Notes under the pieces: model-generated
What the model was told of the DNA's origin: nothing
The model's database searches: none
Seen by the model: the letters and a program-made list of their open reading frames with translations, nothing else
Part shown: positions 5,187 to 5,489 of the stretch, piece by piece
Numbering within the stretch: position 1 is the first letter of the stretch
Layout of the letters: every line of letters starts with the position of its first letter
Source: Nitrospirota bacterium
GTDB taxonomy: Bacteria > Nitrospirota > CAKKRA01 > 9FT-COMBO-42-15
Assembly (NCBI GenBank): GCA_016195585.1
Contig: JACPZJ010000160.1
Span: 1 to 5,489 of the forward strand
Direction: 5' to 3'
DNA length: 5,489 bases
Made by a program: the position numbers and the translations under genes

Positions 5187-5489
5187 ATGAAAAGGTTCTT
5201 ATTTCTTTCATCGTTTCTTGCAGTAGGAATAAGTCTTATAGGACTTATAAGACCTATTCCTGTAGATGCATCCACATGCGTAAACTGCCACAGCAATAAG
5301 GCAGAGATGGAGAAGCTCGGCGCGCCGCAGTTTTCTATGACGCAGGAAGAGGTTGCTGCACAGACAGGCATGCCAGCAACATGCGTAGACTGCCATCTTG
5401 GAAATGATAAAGAGGCAGACAAGGCAAAGGCACATGAGGGTGTGCTGGGATTAATGGTCTCTATGAGAAAAAGGTTATATATTAAAAAA
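5187..5489 (+). CDS. Periplasmic multihaem c-type cytochrome, N-terminal part
   Basis: The reading frame is open to the last base of the window, giving 101 residues of a longer protein. Residues 1-28 form a Sec signal peptide (basic MKR, a hydrophobic core, probable cleavage after VDA). Two haem c attachment motifs follow at once: CVNCH (31-35) and CVDCH (66-70). His83 is a possible distal ligand. Further motifs may lie beyond the edge. AGGGAGGT (5172-5179) is a strong ribosome site 7 nt before the ATG, and the gene starts 37 nt after the preceding stop codon, so it is probably in the same transcript as the superoxide reductase/SoxY-like gene. Role: electron transfer in the periplasm, possibly to that protein. 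The family cannot be named from this fragment. A long inverted repeat lies within the signal-peptide codons. Confidence 0.88.
   Translation, partial: MKRFLFLSSFLAVGISLIGLIRPIPVDASTCVNCHSNKAEMEKLGAPQFSMTQEEVAAQTGMPATCVDCHLGNDKEADKAKAHEGVLGLMVSMRKRLYIKK
5225..5261. repeat. Long imperfect inverted repeat inside cytochrome signal-peptide codons
   Basis: The 16 bases from 5225 (AGGAATAAGTCTTATA) and the 16 bases ending at 5261 (TATAAGACCTATTCCT) are complementary at 15 of 16 positions around the 5-nt loop GGACT. The hairpin begins 38 nt after the first base of the start codon. It encodes ordinary hydrophobic signal-peptide residues, so it may be a translational or mRNA-stability element or simply an accident of codon choice. 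Confidence 0.6.

Noticed and set aside
1..5489. CRISPR arrays, tRNA or rRNA genes, insertion-sequence transposases
   Set aside because: No regularly spaced repeats, cloverleaf RNA gene or transposase reading frame was seen on either strand.

Overview
The window reads as a bacterial chromosomal segment with moderate G+C, probably from an uncultivated anaerobic or microaerophilic Gram-negative lineage. The evidence is a lipobox lipoprotein, a Tat-exported iron-type protein, a periplasmic multihaem cytochrome, and codon use leaning on AGG/AGA for Arg and ATA for Ile. GTAGGGG...CCCCTAC palindromes like the two here are, from memory, common in environmental Nitrospirota, NC10 and Desulfobacterota-type genomes. 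That placement is a weak inference; no rRNA or other marker gene is present.

All genes lie on the plus strand. From left to right: (1) a CrtI/phytoene-desaturase-like flavoprotein (11-1396) whose start appears to be a CTG codon and whose dinucleotide-binding motif is eroded; (2) a 59-bp double-hairpin repeat (1406-1464); (3) an outer-membrane-type lipoprotein resembling the C-terminal glycoside-hydrolase half of PgaB, without the deacetylase half (1473-2684); (4) a perfect 28-bp palindrome of the same repeat family (2717-2744); (5) a lipoyl-carrier H-protein (2771-3157) and, 5 nt later, a complete dihydrolipoyl dehydrogenase (3163-4560), clearly one transcription unit; (6) a good sigma-70-type promoter with an overlapping inverted repeat (4584-4629); (7) a Tat-exported small protein (4673-5149) that combines a full set of superoxide-reductase iron ligands with a SoxY-like tail ending in Gly-Gly-Cys; (8) the N-terminal 101 codons of a periplasmic multihaem c-type cytochrome (5187 to the window edge).

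Functionally, H-protein and Lpd form a lipoamide redox pair: the carrier holds the dihydrolipoyl arm and Lpd reoxidises it with NAD+. Their GcvT and GcvP partners are not in the window. The last two genes form a separate, independently promoted unit exported to the periplasm, and the most economical reading is that the cytochrome passes electrons to the superoxide-reductase/SoxY-like protein. This pair is the most interesting part of the window. The first two genes have no visible functional link to the rest.
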